Part shown: piece by piece, positions 12,294-25,500 of the stretch
Layout: each line of letters starts with the position of its first letter
Numbering within the stretch: the stretch's first letter is position 1
DNA from: Numida meleagris
Taxonomy: Eukaryota > Chordata > Aves > Galliformes > Numididae
DNA length: 64,000 nucleotides
Reading direction: 5' to 3'
Assembly (NCBI RefSeq): GCF_002078875.1
Contig: NC_034411.1
Location: 33,932,260-33,996,259, forward strand
Program-made: the position numbers and the translations under genes
The notes under the pieces: generated by a model
What the model was told of the DNA's origin: nothing
The model's input: only the letters and a program-made list of their open reading frames with translations
The model's database searches: none

Positions 12294-15200
12294 CTCTTCC
12301 TAGAGGACAGACGTTGATAAAAGATTTCATTCCTGAGGAGTATATAGGAAAAAAATGCTGCTAAGCTGGAAACTTCCATGCATCTTGTCAGCTTTCCCTA
12401 GGTTAAAAGTACTTATTCTTTTCATCTTTCCTCATAGATCATTTCACACATCTACCTTTCTTCTTGTTTTTCCAACTCTCTGCAGCTGGTTTACATTTTT
12501 CTTGAAACCTGGTGTCCGTTGCGAAGCCCCATGTTAACTTTCCCAGGTCTAAATTGATTTAAAAGGTGATGTGATGTGCTGGAATCAATCCCCATCTCAA
12601 TATGCCCAAACATTTGCCTTTTCTCTGTGAGTGTCCCTTTGCTGGTGCACATTCAGCTCATTGCCCATTTTATTTCCAAGGCTCGTTCTGCTTTGTCTTT
12701 TCCCATGTTGGATTTGTGGTGAAGATTGATGTCCTTCCTGAATACATTTTGAACATTCCATCTCCCGAGGCATGGGAGATCCTCACTCCAAGCACCGGCT
12801 CCACTCCTCGAGTTGTGCTGATGCTGTAGTTTGTAGGCCTACGCCATCAGCTGTGTCAATGAAACAACTCAGTCTAACAAAAAACAAAGGAGAAGTGGGG
12901 GGGAGGACAAAGACGGGTTTTGTGTTCTTTATTAATCCAGATCATTTTGTTGATCTGATTTACAGAGCAACCCTGCAAAACCAGTTTCTTGTTTGAGGTC
13001 ACTGAACATCTCATTGGGCGAGCTGGTTTCTCACTATCATCTCGTCCTTCCTACACACTGGGATAACTTCCAGCTGTGCTCTTAAAGCTGCCAAACTCCT
13101 CTGAGCAACTTTCTTCTTTGCCTTCATTTTTCTCTTCTTCCTATTCTCAAAATAAAGACTATTTTCTTTGATGACACTGTCTTTGGTATTCCACTCTTCT
13201 CCTCTGCAAAAGCTTTGAAAAGAAGTCACAACAGTAAGAGAGAGATTTTTCCCCAGCTTGAAGTAAACAAGAATTATTTTTTCTCCAAACTTTGGTTCAA
13301 CTTTTAGAATTGTTTGATAACAGGAAATTGTAAGGAGTCTGCAAGTTGTGTGAGGCTCTGACACAGCTCGCAGGCCTGGCTAGCATCCTCAGTGAGCTTT
13401 CCTCAGCCCTTTGTTCCAGAAACTTGCCTCTCTTTCTCTCTTGCCTTCTCTCCTTCTTCCTCTCCATCATCCCTCTTTCACATCTCATCCCCTCTCACCA
13501 CCCAAAAAAACCAAAGCAATTTACAAAGCTACAATTCTGATTGGGACCATCTGTGAAGAATCGGGGCTGCATAAGCTTCCTCGTGCCATATGCAGTTAAT
13601 AAGGCCTGCACTGCATTGTTGGGCAGTGGCCTGGCAATGCAGGCTTGTATGCAGAGCTGAGAACCCTCTCAGGGACTGAAATGTTACACCAAATCGGGCA
13701 GAATTACCCTGTTTAGCAAGTCACAACTCTCAAGGTGTCCTCTACTCTTTCAGCGTCAGCTATATTTCTTTAAAACACATCTACTGGAGCAAAATAGTTC
13801 ATATAAATTGCAGCTTATGCGAGCAAGAAATGAGACTTGTAGAGCTGCTGAGGGACACCTGAAAACCAGTGAGAAGGACGTAAAAAACACAAGGCAAAAC
13901 TGTTACTTTGTTTGCATAAAATTTCATAATGGCAACTCCAACTCCTTTTTTTTCTTGGCAGAGACGTGGCTGGCAAGTGGAAAAATCCTTCTGTTTGTCG
14001 GCAACTCCAGTTCCACTCCAGTACCCTCCGTAAAAAGAAGACCAAAAAGCAAAGTCTCTAAGCCAGCTTACAATCCTGACCTTGGAACTGAGAAGTAGGC
14101 AGGTAGGTTTCAAAATAGCAAACATCAAGGGAATGTCAAGGCTCTGATTTTACATGGAAGGCTTACAGCAGTCTTGACTAGAGGCAAAGGTTAACCTGTC
14201 TCCCTAGTTAGTGTTGCCAATGCAGGATTGCAAAAATTATTCTGTGGGAAAGCTGTGGGATGCCTTACATTTTCCCCGTGTCCAATAAAAAGACAAGAAA
14301 TGCCAGATCTGCTGCCAGCTGCTGCTCCCCAAGGGAGGTTCCTACCTGGATCAGCTTTAGAAGCTCATAAAAATACATCACTGTTTCTTTTTAAATCTTG
14401 TGTTTTCAGATTTGAAGGTACTGATTTTTTTTTTAAAATACACATGTGCACACAGATGTTTGTTTAAAGATTTAAAAGTACTTCAGTTAAAGCCTCTTTA
14501 AACCAGACTGCCTCAGTCTAAAATAACTTTGATCGCTAGAAGGCCTTTCCAATTTCTTTGGGACCAAAAAGCACACTTGGGCTCACGAGCAAGCCTTGTC
14601 TTTTCCAGTCCTTTCAATAAAAAGGGGCATGCTTCCCTTTGCTACCTTCTCCTGTTCCACCTAGAGCCTGTGGCAGGATCTGAGTCTGCAGGCATTTACA
14701 ACAGCACTTATCATCTCTTCATTTGATGCTGTTGGTGTCCTGAGAAAATCCTTGCTTTCAATATTTATATATTCTTCAGACACCAATCCAGGGTTAATTT
14801 TTTCCCACTCAGTTATAACTTCAGGATATGTTTTGTTTATTAGAGTGGAAAATGAAGATGCTGTTCCATCACTTCAACAATAAGGTAGCAGGAAGAATGC
14901 AATGTGCTATCAGTTGCACAGTGCAGCATGAGGGCAGTGCTTTTAAAAATCCATCACTGTAATTGTATCATACCCCAAAGAATAAAGTAAGGTCTTTGAG
15001 TTGCATCACTACAAAAGTTACTACAGGATGCAAGAAAAGTAGAGCATGAGATTAGGCAGAAGTGTTGGGAAATAATGCTATCTAATAATGCATGGATAAT
15101 TCATTGCAGAGTATGAAAAATGCTGTGGTGAGTCTATATGGAATAAAAAAGAAAGGCAGGCACCTACCTACCAGCTGCAGTTACTCAGCACTGTAAGCCT

Positions 15201-15368
15201 GTGAGAACAAATGTTCCTGGAACAAAGCCCACGCTTCTCAGTGCCGCAGTGTATCTTATCCTTAACATATGCAGAATATGGCTTTATAATCAGATGCTCC
15301 AAAAAGCTGCACCGTACAGAGCTTTTGAATTTGTAATAAACCAAACCATTTAGAGTGGGAGAAAAAAT
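12294..15368. other. intergenic, no gene seen
   Basis: Between SCCPDH and CNST. It holds unique sequence, a pyrimidine-rich tract at about 13425-13500 (TCTTTCTCTC/CCTTC) and short A/T runs. Open frames are short and lack splice-site or homology support. Confidence 0.5.
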
Positions 15369-15430
15369 GATAGAATCATAGAATATCCAGAGTTGGAAAG
15401 GACCCATAAGGATCACCGAGTGCAACTCCT
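15369..15430 (-). mobile_element. CR1 LINE 3'-end fragment, minus orientation
   Basis: ATAGAATCATAGAATATCCA then GAGTTGGAAAGGACCCATAA and GGATCACCGAGTGCAACTCC. This is the reverse complement of a CR1 tail of the same subfamily as the copy at 12.2 kb. Confidence 0.85.
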
Positions 15431-16286
15431 GAAAAAACGAAAAGCTTGAAATTAAGAAATGCATTTCCTAAATTCAGTTCAACGGGGAGTTGCTTTCCAT
15501 CTGTGGCAGTTTGGTAATATTCTATTTTCTGGTAAACAAATTTTATGGAATTAAAGACAGAAAAATGAAGAACACAAAGTAGAATGGATGCAAATACTGA
15601 AATTCAGCAATAGGAAGGAAAGCCAAGTATTCTAAAATGCTTCACACCTTTTAAAATTGATGTATATGTAGTATACATACGTATATGTATTCAGCCAAGT
15701 AATAGTAACCGAGCAAAGTTATTTCTGCCTATTTTACTTATTTCTTAATTTGGAGCTTACAAAAGACCACATGAGAGTTTATGACGCCTGCAGACCCCCT
15801 GCTCTTCTCTTGCTTATAAGTTGTGTGTATACACTTTCCCATTCATACACAACTCTAAGCAATCTCTTAGAAGAATAAATAAATGCATGCTCAACTCATA
15901 GAGGTAGAGTGGAGGTCATTCAACACATCCTGCAGTTGTCAGTTCTCAGACTGAACCCGAAAAATGTGCAGGAATGAGAGGATTAATAAACCCACAGTAT
16001 TGCAGTCACATTCTAGCTTTCTTTTATGGAGAAACAGGAAAGCATAGGGGAAGAACACATTCTTCTGATAACACTGAACAACAACCAAACTTGCATCAGA
16101 ACACCATATAATAAAAGCGGCCACGTGGTATATTAGAGACAAATAGCTAAAAGATGGTGCTCTTTGTAGGTACTGCAGGGCTCTGCCCCATCTGACATCT
16201 CACCAGTCATTTTGATGACAACAGTTAAACATTTGAAAAGTGGCCATAAGGTAAGCACTTACTACTGTAGCAGGTGCACAGAAATC
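15431..16286. other. intergenic, no gene seen
   Basis: AT-rich unique sequence with a short TA-rich run at about 15660-15690 (GTATATGTAGTATACATACG). Nothing else is recognised. Confidence 0.5.
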
Positions 16287-16352
16287 ATTCATAGAATCAT
16301 GGAATCATTTGAGTTGGAAGGGACCTGTAAAGGTCATCTAGTCCAGCTCCCA
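16287..16352 (-). mobile_element. CR1 LINE 3'-end fragment, minus orientation
   Basis: CATAGAATCATGGAATCATT, GAGTTGGAAGGGACCTGTAA and AGGTCATCTAGTCCAGCTCC, the reverse complement of a CR1 3' terminus. About 65 bp remain. Confidence 0.87.
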
Positions 16353-19300
16353 AAATTGGATTCACTCCAAATTCAAAAGCGGCTAAGAAATTACAAAGTG
16401 AAAAGGTTCAGAAAAAGCAGACTGTACTGGAGAAGTGATCCAAGTTTCAGACATTCAGTGGGAGGTTAAAACATGGAAGGTAGTTGTGTTGAGAGATAGG
16501 AATAAAAGCTTTGCCTGGTGAATGGCAAGTGTGGGAGATACTAGCTATGCAGAATCATGAGATCACAGAGAAGGAAATACAACGCTGTCAGCATCTGAAA
16601 GTCTAATTTAAAACACTGAGTTCTGGTTCAGCTGCTTCACTACAATAAATATACTAATAAATTGCAGATGGTTCCAAGAAAATAATCCAGAAAATAATGA
16701 ATTATCCAGAAGGATGGAGACTCCTGTCAGGAAAAATCAAATTCCATCTATATTATTAAGTTAAAAATAGCTACAAAGGCAGGAAAACGCTTTGCAGATA
16801 TCTGAGGATGTGACTTCTAGGGACAGAGTGAAGGACTTTCAATATGAAACGTGCACCGGAGCAAATGTGGCTGATACAACTCAGTCCTCACAGCAAAAGA
16901 TTTGGTGGGAGGATGAGGGCAGTGATTTGGTAAGCACCAGTGGATGGGACACCTGGAACTGCACTTGCAAGTGTGCAGGGCAGAACACCAGGACACTGTG
17001 AGGATGCAAAGTGTTGCCACAGGAGTGAGCAGATGGAGCACACAGCTCACCTGTTCTTTACCATCTGCAATCTGCAGCAGTGGAGTGAATTGTAAAATTC
17101 TCTAGCCACCTTTCCCTCAACTACCTCATGAGTGCAACAACAGGTTCTAAATAGTCTTTAATGTTTCTTGTACCTTACTTAAGCAATGCCATTATAGAGG
17201 GAAAGATACATATTTGCACTAATTAGCTAGATCTGCTTGCAGGCACAAATATACAGTTCCTCAGTCATGCACTGTGGTTTACTGGCTTCAGTTGCCTACA
17301 GAACTGCTTGGTGGCCAGCCAGGCCTGGCTGCACACCCACGTGCCTCTCTCTGTTCAGTGCATTTGAATGCTGTGTCAGTGTTCACATACAGTATCCACA
17401 AATACTTTTCATCTTTAGCTTTGTACACAGTCTGCTTTCATGCAAAGAAGGACTCAGATTGTCCAGTTTTACACACTGGCAAAAGCACAATGCCTCATTT
17501 TTGTTGCGTTTATAAATCATAGCTGAACTGCACAGGTGTTACTGTTCTCAAGGGCCTTGTAGCTCTTGGCCACTGCACCCTGAAGAGGTATTTCTATGCT
17601 GTGGGAAGCAGTGCTTCAAAGTACCTTCTTCTGTGTCTCCCGTGCAGCTACTGTTAAACAGCAGCACAAATCCCAACAAAACTTCTCACAGGAGACCTCC
17701 AGTTGAATTTAGATGTCTCTAACATGGGCAAAGGTAAAATGTATTCCATTTTCCTTGTAGAAAAGATCTGAATGGATTTCTGGTATCTGTAATGTTAGAA
17801 TGGGGCACATTTTCCAAAATATGCAGCTCAGAAATATGTTCTATCAAGGAAGTTTTCTGAGAATTGCCACAAGAATTATAAATTATTTCCTTTTGTTCAA
17901 TCTTTGGAAAGCAGAAATTTAGCCTTCAGACCACTGTCGTACCACAGACTGAGTTTAGATTTAGTAGCTGGTACACGTAGCATTTACTGAGGATGGAAAG
18001 AACAAAAACACAGCATGTAATGCAGAGCCAGCAAATTCCCCTCATTTTGTTGAGCTGGGCAGCTCAGCGGTATGCAGGGCTGGTCACTGAACTTTGAGAA
18101 ATACTAAAGAACCTGGTGGTCCTTCAGGACAGGGATACCTGCAGTGGAGCATACTTCGTCATTCTTGACATACTTCCAACATCCCCACATGACTGTTTGC
18201 AAAGCCTGCGTAGAGCCCAGCATTGGTTTATGTCACAATGGAGCCTCACTTAACTAACACAGAGACAACTCTCTCCTCTTTTCTGAATTTCTAGGGTAGC
18301 ATCAATGTGTCTTAAGTGGACTGAGAATCAGTTATTTAAGGTTTTACTTCAGCAACACCATCTTGTCTTGTCACCTATAAAAACTTGCTTGACTCATGGA
18401 AAATAATGAGCTGAACATGCTATTTTCTTTGTACAGCTGAACATTTGCAGAGTGGATAAAGGTCAGAGGCCCCAGTCTGATATTCTCTCACCTCCTCCTG
18501 GAGAGCACAGTGCCTACGACTGCCCTAGGTGATTTAGATGACTTTTCTAATTCATGGTTTGCCAGAAAAGAGACTCTCAAGATGTGGCACACAATTTTCA
18601 CAAGAGTTTTTTAAATTTAAAAAAAAAAAACAAAAAACATGTATCTACAGTAGCAGATTCAAAGTCTCCATTGTGCCAGCTTTTATCTGAAGAGGAATAA
18701 ATATTTCCTTGTCAACAGCTACTGTGTGAGGGGAGGACAGGGACTGCCAGACGGTTGATAACCTGGCCACCAGAGAAGCATATTTATAAAATTCTTTGCT
18801 CATTAATAACTTCCTGAACATTAGGTAAGTGCTTTCATAACAGCAATTACAGCCAGTCAACAGAACCTCATTGCTACACCTGGTGCATTCAACTGCTCCA
18901 CTCAAACTGCCTGCAGCAGCAAGCCAGGTGGTACAGCAACCTGTGCTTGCAGCTCAGCATGGTAGAAGAAGAAAAGATAGGGAGAGAGGATAAAATTAAG
19001 TGCAAAGTGCTGGTGAAATCTGATGGACTGTAAGTAGGTGAGTGGCTTCAGTTGAAGGCATTCAGTCGATAGGCAGAGTCCAAAGACTGGGATCTTGGTG
19101 AGGAGAGTTACAAGGAAAGGAGGGTAGAAGATCTGGGGTAGTGCACCAGCTTGTGGGAGTGGGACCTGAAGAAATACATGCATCTGGGGATCTGATGAAG
19201 GGAAGGAACACACTAGGAAAGGGGAGGCAGGCAAGGATGGAAACATACCACTTCTGACCCATTTTTATGATTTGGAAAAACGTATTCTGGTAACATCTCC

Positions 19301-22139
19301 TGATTCTGACATGCAAACAAATTAAAGTTTGACACCTCCCTGTTCCAGTTCAGTCTTCTACAATTTATCAGCAATTGAAAGTTCAGCATGCTTTTCATGA
19401 TACAGAGTCTGCAGTTGCCCACACAGAAACTAGATTGACATGAAAGGTTTACAAAACATGAAGCATTTAACAGACTGACTGGAGCAGCTCCTTGCTAGGC
19501 TCAGAAACTATGTCTGAGCTCCCTCTAGCGAATCGTACTGTTTTTCTAAATTCAGAGATCACTACCAGCTGTCATATACTTGTGGACTGAATAGCTACAT
19601 TTATATGTATATACATGTAAATATATATATTTTTAATAAGCAGACAAAGGGTCTTTGTACCTGTCCGGTACAGTTCCTATTAATTCTACTTCACAAAACT
19701 AAGTTCTTTTTTTCAGAAGTTGCTAGAGAAGTAAAAAAAAAAAAAGAACAAATACATTTTTAATAGCGTTAGAAACAAGTTGAGACTAGACTGTTACCAA
19801 AGCTCCTGCAAAACAAAAGCAGTAGCTTTATGTAACTTCCTACTTTAGGTAGCATAAATATTTTCTAAAGTAGCATTTCTGGAAGGGAAGATGAGACAGG
19901 GCTTTCGCCATCAGAAGTGTGAAAACAACCACCAGAAACACGGCTGGCGTATAAATCAATTCCCTTGGTATCATAGTAACAGGAAAATGTGTGAATCTCT
20001 ATATATTTGTAAAAGTCAAACTGCCCAATTTTCTGAATTGATGAATGAATTCTGAAACATGGCCACTATAAGCCTAAAAGGAAGAGGGTACCACTCATTT
20101 AAGTGTCAGAATCTAGGTTATTTTCCCATTCAAATCTCCTTTACAAACTTTAAAATATTTCAAATCATTCCTTTTTAAAACATAAAGGTTTCAAAACCAA
20201 AACAATCATTTTAAATAAATGTTTCTCTCTGTCTCATTGAACACGTGGCTTGAGATGTGTTAATCCTGATGGCATTTCTCTTCCTACCAGTTTGATTATT
20301 TACTTTTGAAATCAGGATGCTTCTGTATGCAAAGAGCTTCAGCTACAGCTTCAGCTACTGTTGCCTCGGCTCTTCCATACATGCACACACATCTACCTGT
20401 GTCCTCACAGTGGGGGAAAAATAGGAATATTTTAACCAAAACAACTCTCAGCTATCTAGTCGTCAGTGTAAGCATGTTTTCCAGTTCTCCTGCTGTTTTG
20501 CATTGGATTTGTACACAGCTTACTTCACCCGGCGCTGACTTGGTGCAAGGTTGAGCGCCTTGTCTCATTTTTATCCTCTCTTGTAGGCATTGCTTTTACA
20601 GCAAGCTGTGCACTACTGTTACTGTTTCCTGATTTTGCTGTTCTTTGGCTTGTTTTCAATTTTGCTGTGCCTGTGGGACCACGTTTCTTTGCACTATTCA
20701 GCCACAACAGCAAATTAACTCCTGTTCATATACTCATCCTCTTCAGGAGTCCCATGCCACTAAATAAATCCTTACCTCTGAGATGTATGCCACTAACAGT
20801 ATTCTACGGTCCTATCTCCTTTACAGCAGAGAAGTAATTCCCTCACAGCTCTGCCTGGACTTCTGTTCCCAAGTTCTCAAATCCAGGTGCAAGTTTAGTA
20901 GTGGGCATGCTAGCAATCATGACATTGTTGGGATTACAATGAAAGGCTGTTAGCACATCTGCCAGGGGAAGTGCAAGCTGCAAGGAGAAAAATCTCAGGA
21001 AGATCCTGGAAGATCTCAGGTGGAGATGAAGCACCCAGGGGCTGGGTTAGCAGGAGCCACAGCAGTCTCTTTCCCTCCTGGGCAGGTAGCTTAGAGCAAT
21101 ATGGTCAGATTCCATATCAGAGGAAGCACATAATGCTGAAACCATCCAGCCTGGGGCAATGGAAGCACAAAAGAGGCATGAAACTAAGTTAACAGCAGCA
21201 CACTGAGGCCTGTTTAAAAACAGCGCTTAAACAAAGTAAAGGCTCTTTAGTGGACTTGAAGACAGAGCGCTGTTCCATTTCATTGTACACCTAACAGCAA
21301 TACCTCCCAAAAGAAGTGATCTCTAATGATCACTCGCTTAAGTCTTATAATGGCTCCATGCCCTTGGTAAACATTAAGAGCTCCAATTGTCCTTTCTGCC
21401 CTTTTTTTTTTTTTCATTTTATTAAAAATGACCAATCTTTCCTCTAAGGACAGATAACAAGGTCCAGTAGGTGAACCTGAAGCTGAAACTAGGACATTCT
21501 AGCTTAAAAATAACTCATTAGGATTTAGGCATGTAAGTCACCTCTGAAAACAGGCCGTAGATGCTCACTGTACTGCACAATTACCAGTTAAAAACAGCTA
21601 CTAAACTTGTATGTCTGGTTCAAAGAGTATTACAGATATCCTGAATGTTACTGTCAAGCATTTATGAGCTGCATTGGTGAGCATGGATTTTTGCATTGAA
21701 AATCCGGAGCAGAGAAATTGTTCAGCATCACTTAGATCTGAGGAACAGCCCTGTGCTCTTATCAGCTACTGTACCTGCAAGATGTGGACCGATTTTCCTC
21801 TCATTAATGCTTGAGTCCTTTCCCACGTTCTTCTATGCCCAATTTCAAAAACCCACACAGTGAACCGAAGCTTGTTGCAGTCCTGCTATGGTGGCAGCCA
21901 CCAGCCATGCTGCATGAGGCATTTCACCTTGCTCATGGCCTAGGATGTGTGGTGGACCCCAGTACCAGGCCCTGCAATGCCTGAGGAGCCCGCAGCGCTG
22001 GCAGGCTGCATCGCTTGGTGGTGGGTGATTTTTCTCTCGCATGCGCTGCCAGGCTGGGCTTGGGTCAGTGTATGCTTGTCCAGAATTGGTGTCCATCACT
22101 AGGGTCAGGCCCATGGTGCTGTCCTGCTTTCAATGTAAG
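16353..22139. other. intergenic, no gene seen
   Basis: About 5.8 kb of unique, moderately AT-rich sequence. A TA-rich tract lies at 19600-19640 and poly(A) tracts near 18620 and 19735. The 21.85-22.13 kb part is more GC-rich and may belong to an older repeat, but I cannot classify it. Regulatory elements cannot be excluded by eye. Confidence 0.45.
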
Positions 22140-22580
22140 CAGGAAGAGAACAGAAAAAGAATTCAGTGGAAGGCAACAAAGGTGATTAAGGGCCTGGAGC
22201 ATTTCCCTTATGAGGAAAAGCTGAGAAACCTGTGTCTGTTAAGCCTGGAAAAGAGAAGACTGAGAGGGGATCTCATCACTGTTTTTAAATAACTAAAGTG
22301 TGAGAATCACATCGATGGGGTTGGACTCTTTTTGGTGGCACACAGCAATAGAACAAGGGGCAATGGGCAGAAACTGGAACACAGGGAGTTCCGCACCAAC
22401 ACAAAGAAGAATTTCATTACTGTGAGGGTGACAGAGCACAAGAACAGGCTGCCCAGAGAGGCTGTGAAGTCTCCTTCTCTGGAGATATTCGAGACCCATC
22501 TGGATGCTTTCCCATGTGGCCTGCTGTAGGGAACTGCTTTGGCAGGGGATTGGACACAATGATCTCCAGAAGTCAGATTC
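22140..22580 (+). mobile_element. CR1 LINE 3' portion, longer copy
   Basis: About 440 bp. The first part still translates to the end of the CR1 reverse-transcriptase frame (KATKVIKGLEHFPYEEKLR, then LSLEKRRLRGDLI). It is followed by the CR1 3' sequence (AACAGGCTGCCCAGAGAGGC, CTCCTTCTCTGGAGATATTC, CTGCTGTAGGGAACTGCTTT, GATCTCCAGAAGTCAGATTC). The frame is broken after about 2292 bases into the 20-kb block (stop at 22290), so it is a dead 5'-truncated copy. Confidence 0.93.
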
Positions 22581-25500
22581 TAATAAGAATATACATCCAT
22601 TTAATTGAGACTACAAAAATACTGTTTGGCCTGGGATAAAGCACAAAGTGCTGAAAATACAACACAGAGAGGAAGCCTTCAGCTCTGATCACCTGTGTCC
22701 CAGAAACAGCTGATTGCATAAATGTCTGAAATCACAGCTAACATTTCGTAATTGCTTAGCAGCATTCTGGGTGGTAAAAAGGATATCTCTGAAAACCCTT
22801 ACAAATAAAGCCCACAAAGAGCCGCTCTCTCATTTGAATCCAAAAGCTGTATCTACAGTGTTTTCCACTTTATTCCCTCCCACTCCCTTGGGCCCTCTTG
22901 CTTTCTCAAGGCTGAGGCAGCTCCCCTGGCATGCCAGCTGCCTCTCCCCGCATCCCCACGGCTCCCTTGGCAGGCAGGCAGAGCGGCCGCAGGCTCTGCT
23001 GGGTAGGGATGGCACAAAGGTCTCCATGGACTCTTTTGCAATACGTGCCTGGGAGGGGAAACAGCAGAAATGTTTATGGTGAACATGTTATTACAGCCCT
23101 CATTGTTAATCACCGAGCAGCTCCAGGAATGCTGCTCTGCTGATTTTCCCACCCTAGAAACCTACCGGAGGAACTTTAAGCTTATGTCCAAGAGTCCTCC
23201 AAACTTCTAGCTGAGCAGCAACACCTTGGATGTGCATCCAGATCCCAAGTACCATCAAATACTGCTGAAATTACCTTAAGTACACTGGAATACATAACCA
23301 GTAACAATTTCGTTTTCCTTACCTACACCAGAGGTTTATGTCAGTTCCCCTGTCCAGGAAATTAGTCACACATTGGTGGAGCCAGGGTGAATTCCCACGA
23401 TAGGTGGAACCAGAAAAGTCGTAGCCATCTCCTTCCACAGCTCTTATTCAAGGTAGGCTGGATCCAGGTCCTCCCCAGAAACCTGCTAGAAGTCAGGCAA
23501 ACTGCTTCGAGAAACTTTGTGGGAACTGATTGCTCCTCCCAGGACTGCTGAAGTGAGAGCAAGCACGCAAGAATCGGTCACCTAGAGGGGACGGCAGGAC
23601 AGGCGGGAGACTGCACAGATCACTCAGTTAACTTGTTTTTCTGTCTTCTGCTTTTGAAAAAGGACACTCATTCTGCTCAGTGTAGCAGAACCAATTACAC
23701 AACACAGGTTTCAAATCTCTAATTACAGTGAATGCATTTGCCTCGTTATTGCTGGAGGGAAAGAAACATGCAATGAAGCCACAGTATCTGTGACAACAAT
23801 GTCATGTGCCTTGCTGATCAAAAACTAGTTCACTGCTGAATTTCAGTGTCACCCTTCCTGGTAGTAATTATGCCTTACAATTAAAAAAGACTTACCATCA
23901 AGGCTATGTACAAACAAAATATTTTCATATGAAACAGGGAACTCAGTTAGCAAAATATTACAATATTTATTAATAGTCTATAACAAATATTTTCAGAAAG
24001 TCTCATTATTTTAAGAGCCAAGGTATAAAACTTCTGTGATAACGAATAGTCTAATCTTTTACAACTGGAACTAGGTCAGCAACAAATTAAATTACCCAGT
24101 CAGCATGAAAAAACAAATTGCAGCAAAACTAAAACTGCTGTTAAAATAGACCTCCAGCCTCTCTTGCTAGTCTGCCTTAAAATGAAAAAAAAAAAACAAA
24201 ACACCTAAACAACAGTAATATCAGGATGTCATTGTTTTGAGAAGGAATTAGGAACTGTCACATTGCTTTCCGATTTCTGAACTAGAAAGAGAGAAAATTT
24301 ACTTCAGAACAGCAAGACCGAGAAACAGCAGGAAAGTTATAGCAGCAGAGTATGGAATTCTTTCAGTCTGCCTTTCACTGAAAAAGATTGCTTGAAATAA
24401 ATTCATGTTGGTTTCAAACCATAGTGATACAAGAGCCATAAGGCAATTTAGTAGTCTTAGGTAGGTGTCTTCTCTATTGGGAACAAATTCCTCTAGAAGG
24501 CTGTTGCAAGAGTAGGAGCAAAAGGAAGCACCTTTGTGGGTCAGAAAGATGGAGCTTGAGGCTGCTCTTGAGCTGTTATTCATGTGGGTATCAGGGAGGT
24601 GGGAGCAGGGAGAGCAAAGTCTGTCTGTGTACTTAGTGGCTCTGCTTTACAGAGATGTAGGATATACAAGAAGTGAAACATAGAGAAGCCTCATGGTATC
24701 AGGTACAGAAGCCTCATGCACTGCTAAACAGTATGACACCTCTTGCTTTAAGCACTAATTATAATAGTAATAAAATTAATAACTCCAAGATTAGAGGATC
24801 ATCAGTAACAAACCCATGCAGGCCTTCCTGGGCAAGAACAACAGTGAGAATATCAAAATCTGGCTTAGCTATAGCTAGGTGTGATGTTGTGACAGAGTCA
24901 GAAGGTTTTTTCCTACTTAGTTATGATGTTGTTCTGGAAGAAAATAGCCTAACACTCAAAATGTTTGGCTTAAACTACAAATCTTAAAGTAATGCAGCTC
25001 TGTTGCAGCTTTTGTGAAGAGCACTATTTAATAAGGCTGTAAAGTCAGTGACTTAATAAGCCTGCTTGTACTTTATGATTTGGGCTTTCAGTACCTATGT
25101 ATTTTCTTCAATTACATTAGCATTTCCTGTTGTCCGTAAGGATTCCAGTTCATGCAGTCACTGGAAAGCTACTCAGTATTCCTTTCACGTTCTCTACTCA
25201 GTGCATGGATCGAGGTCTCAGATATTAACTAAATGCCTCCTCTCCAACAGGTTCTGCTTACGAAACTGTTCACTTGAAGTGATGCATTAGCGCTCATCTT
25301 ACTGCAGTAATTGAAGTCCTTCATGTAACCTTATAAAGGATACAAACATTAGAATACTTGATCTCTGCCAATGAGTTTGCAAAATATTTTGAGAGAAAGC
25401 TGCTTTACAATTCACATTACACTAGTGCAAGTTGGGCCAAACACAGGTTTTGGCATTAATTTGCCTGTTTGGAGCTGATTTTGAACTTCCAGTATAGCTA

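Noticed and set aside
15369..16352. Two minus-oriented CR1 tails about 1 kb apart as ends of one element
   Set aside because: Both are 3' ends in the same orientation and differ in subfamily, so they are independent truncated insertions.
22041..22292. Open frame with apparent protein similarity
   Set aside because: Its second half is the end of the CR1 reverse-transcriptase frame, a dead transposon remnant rather than a host gene.
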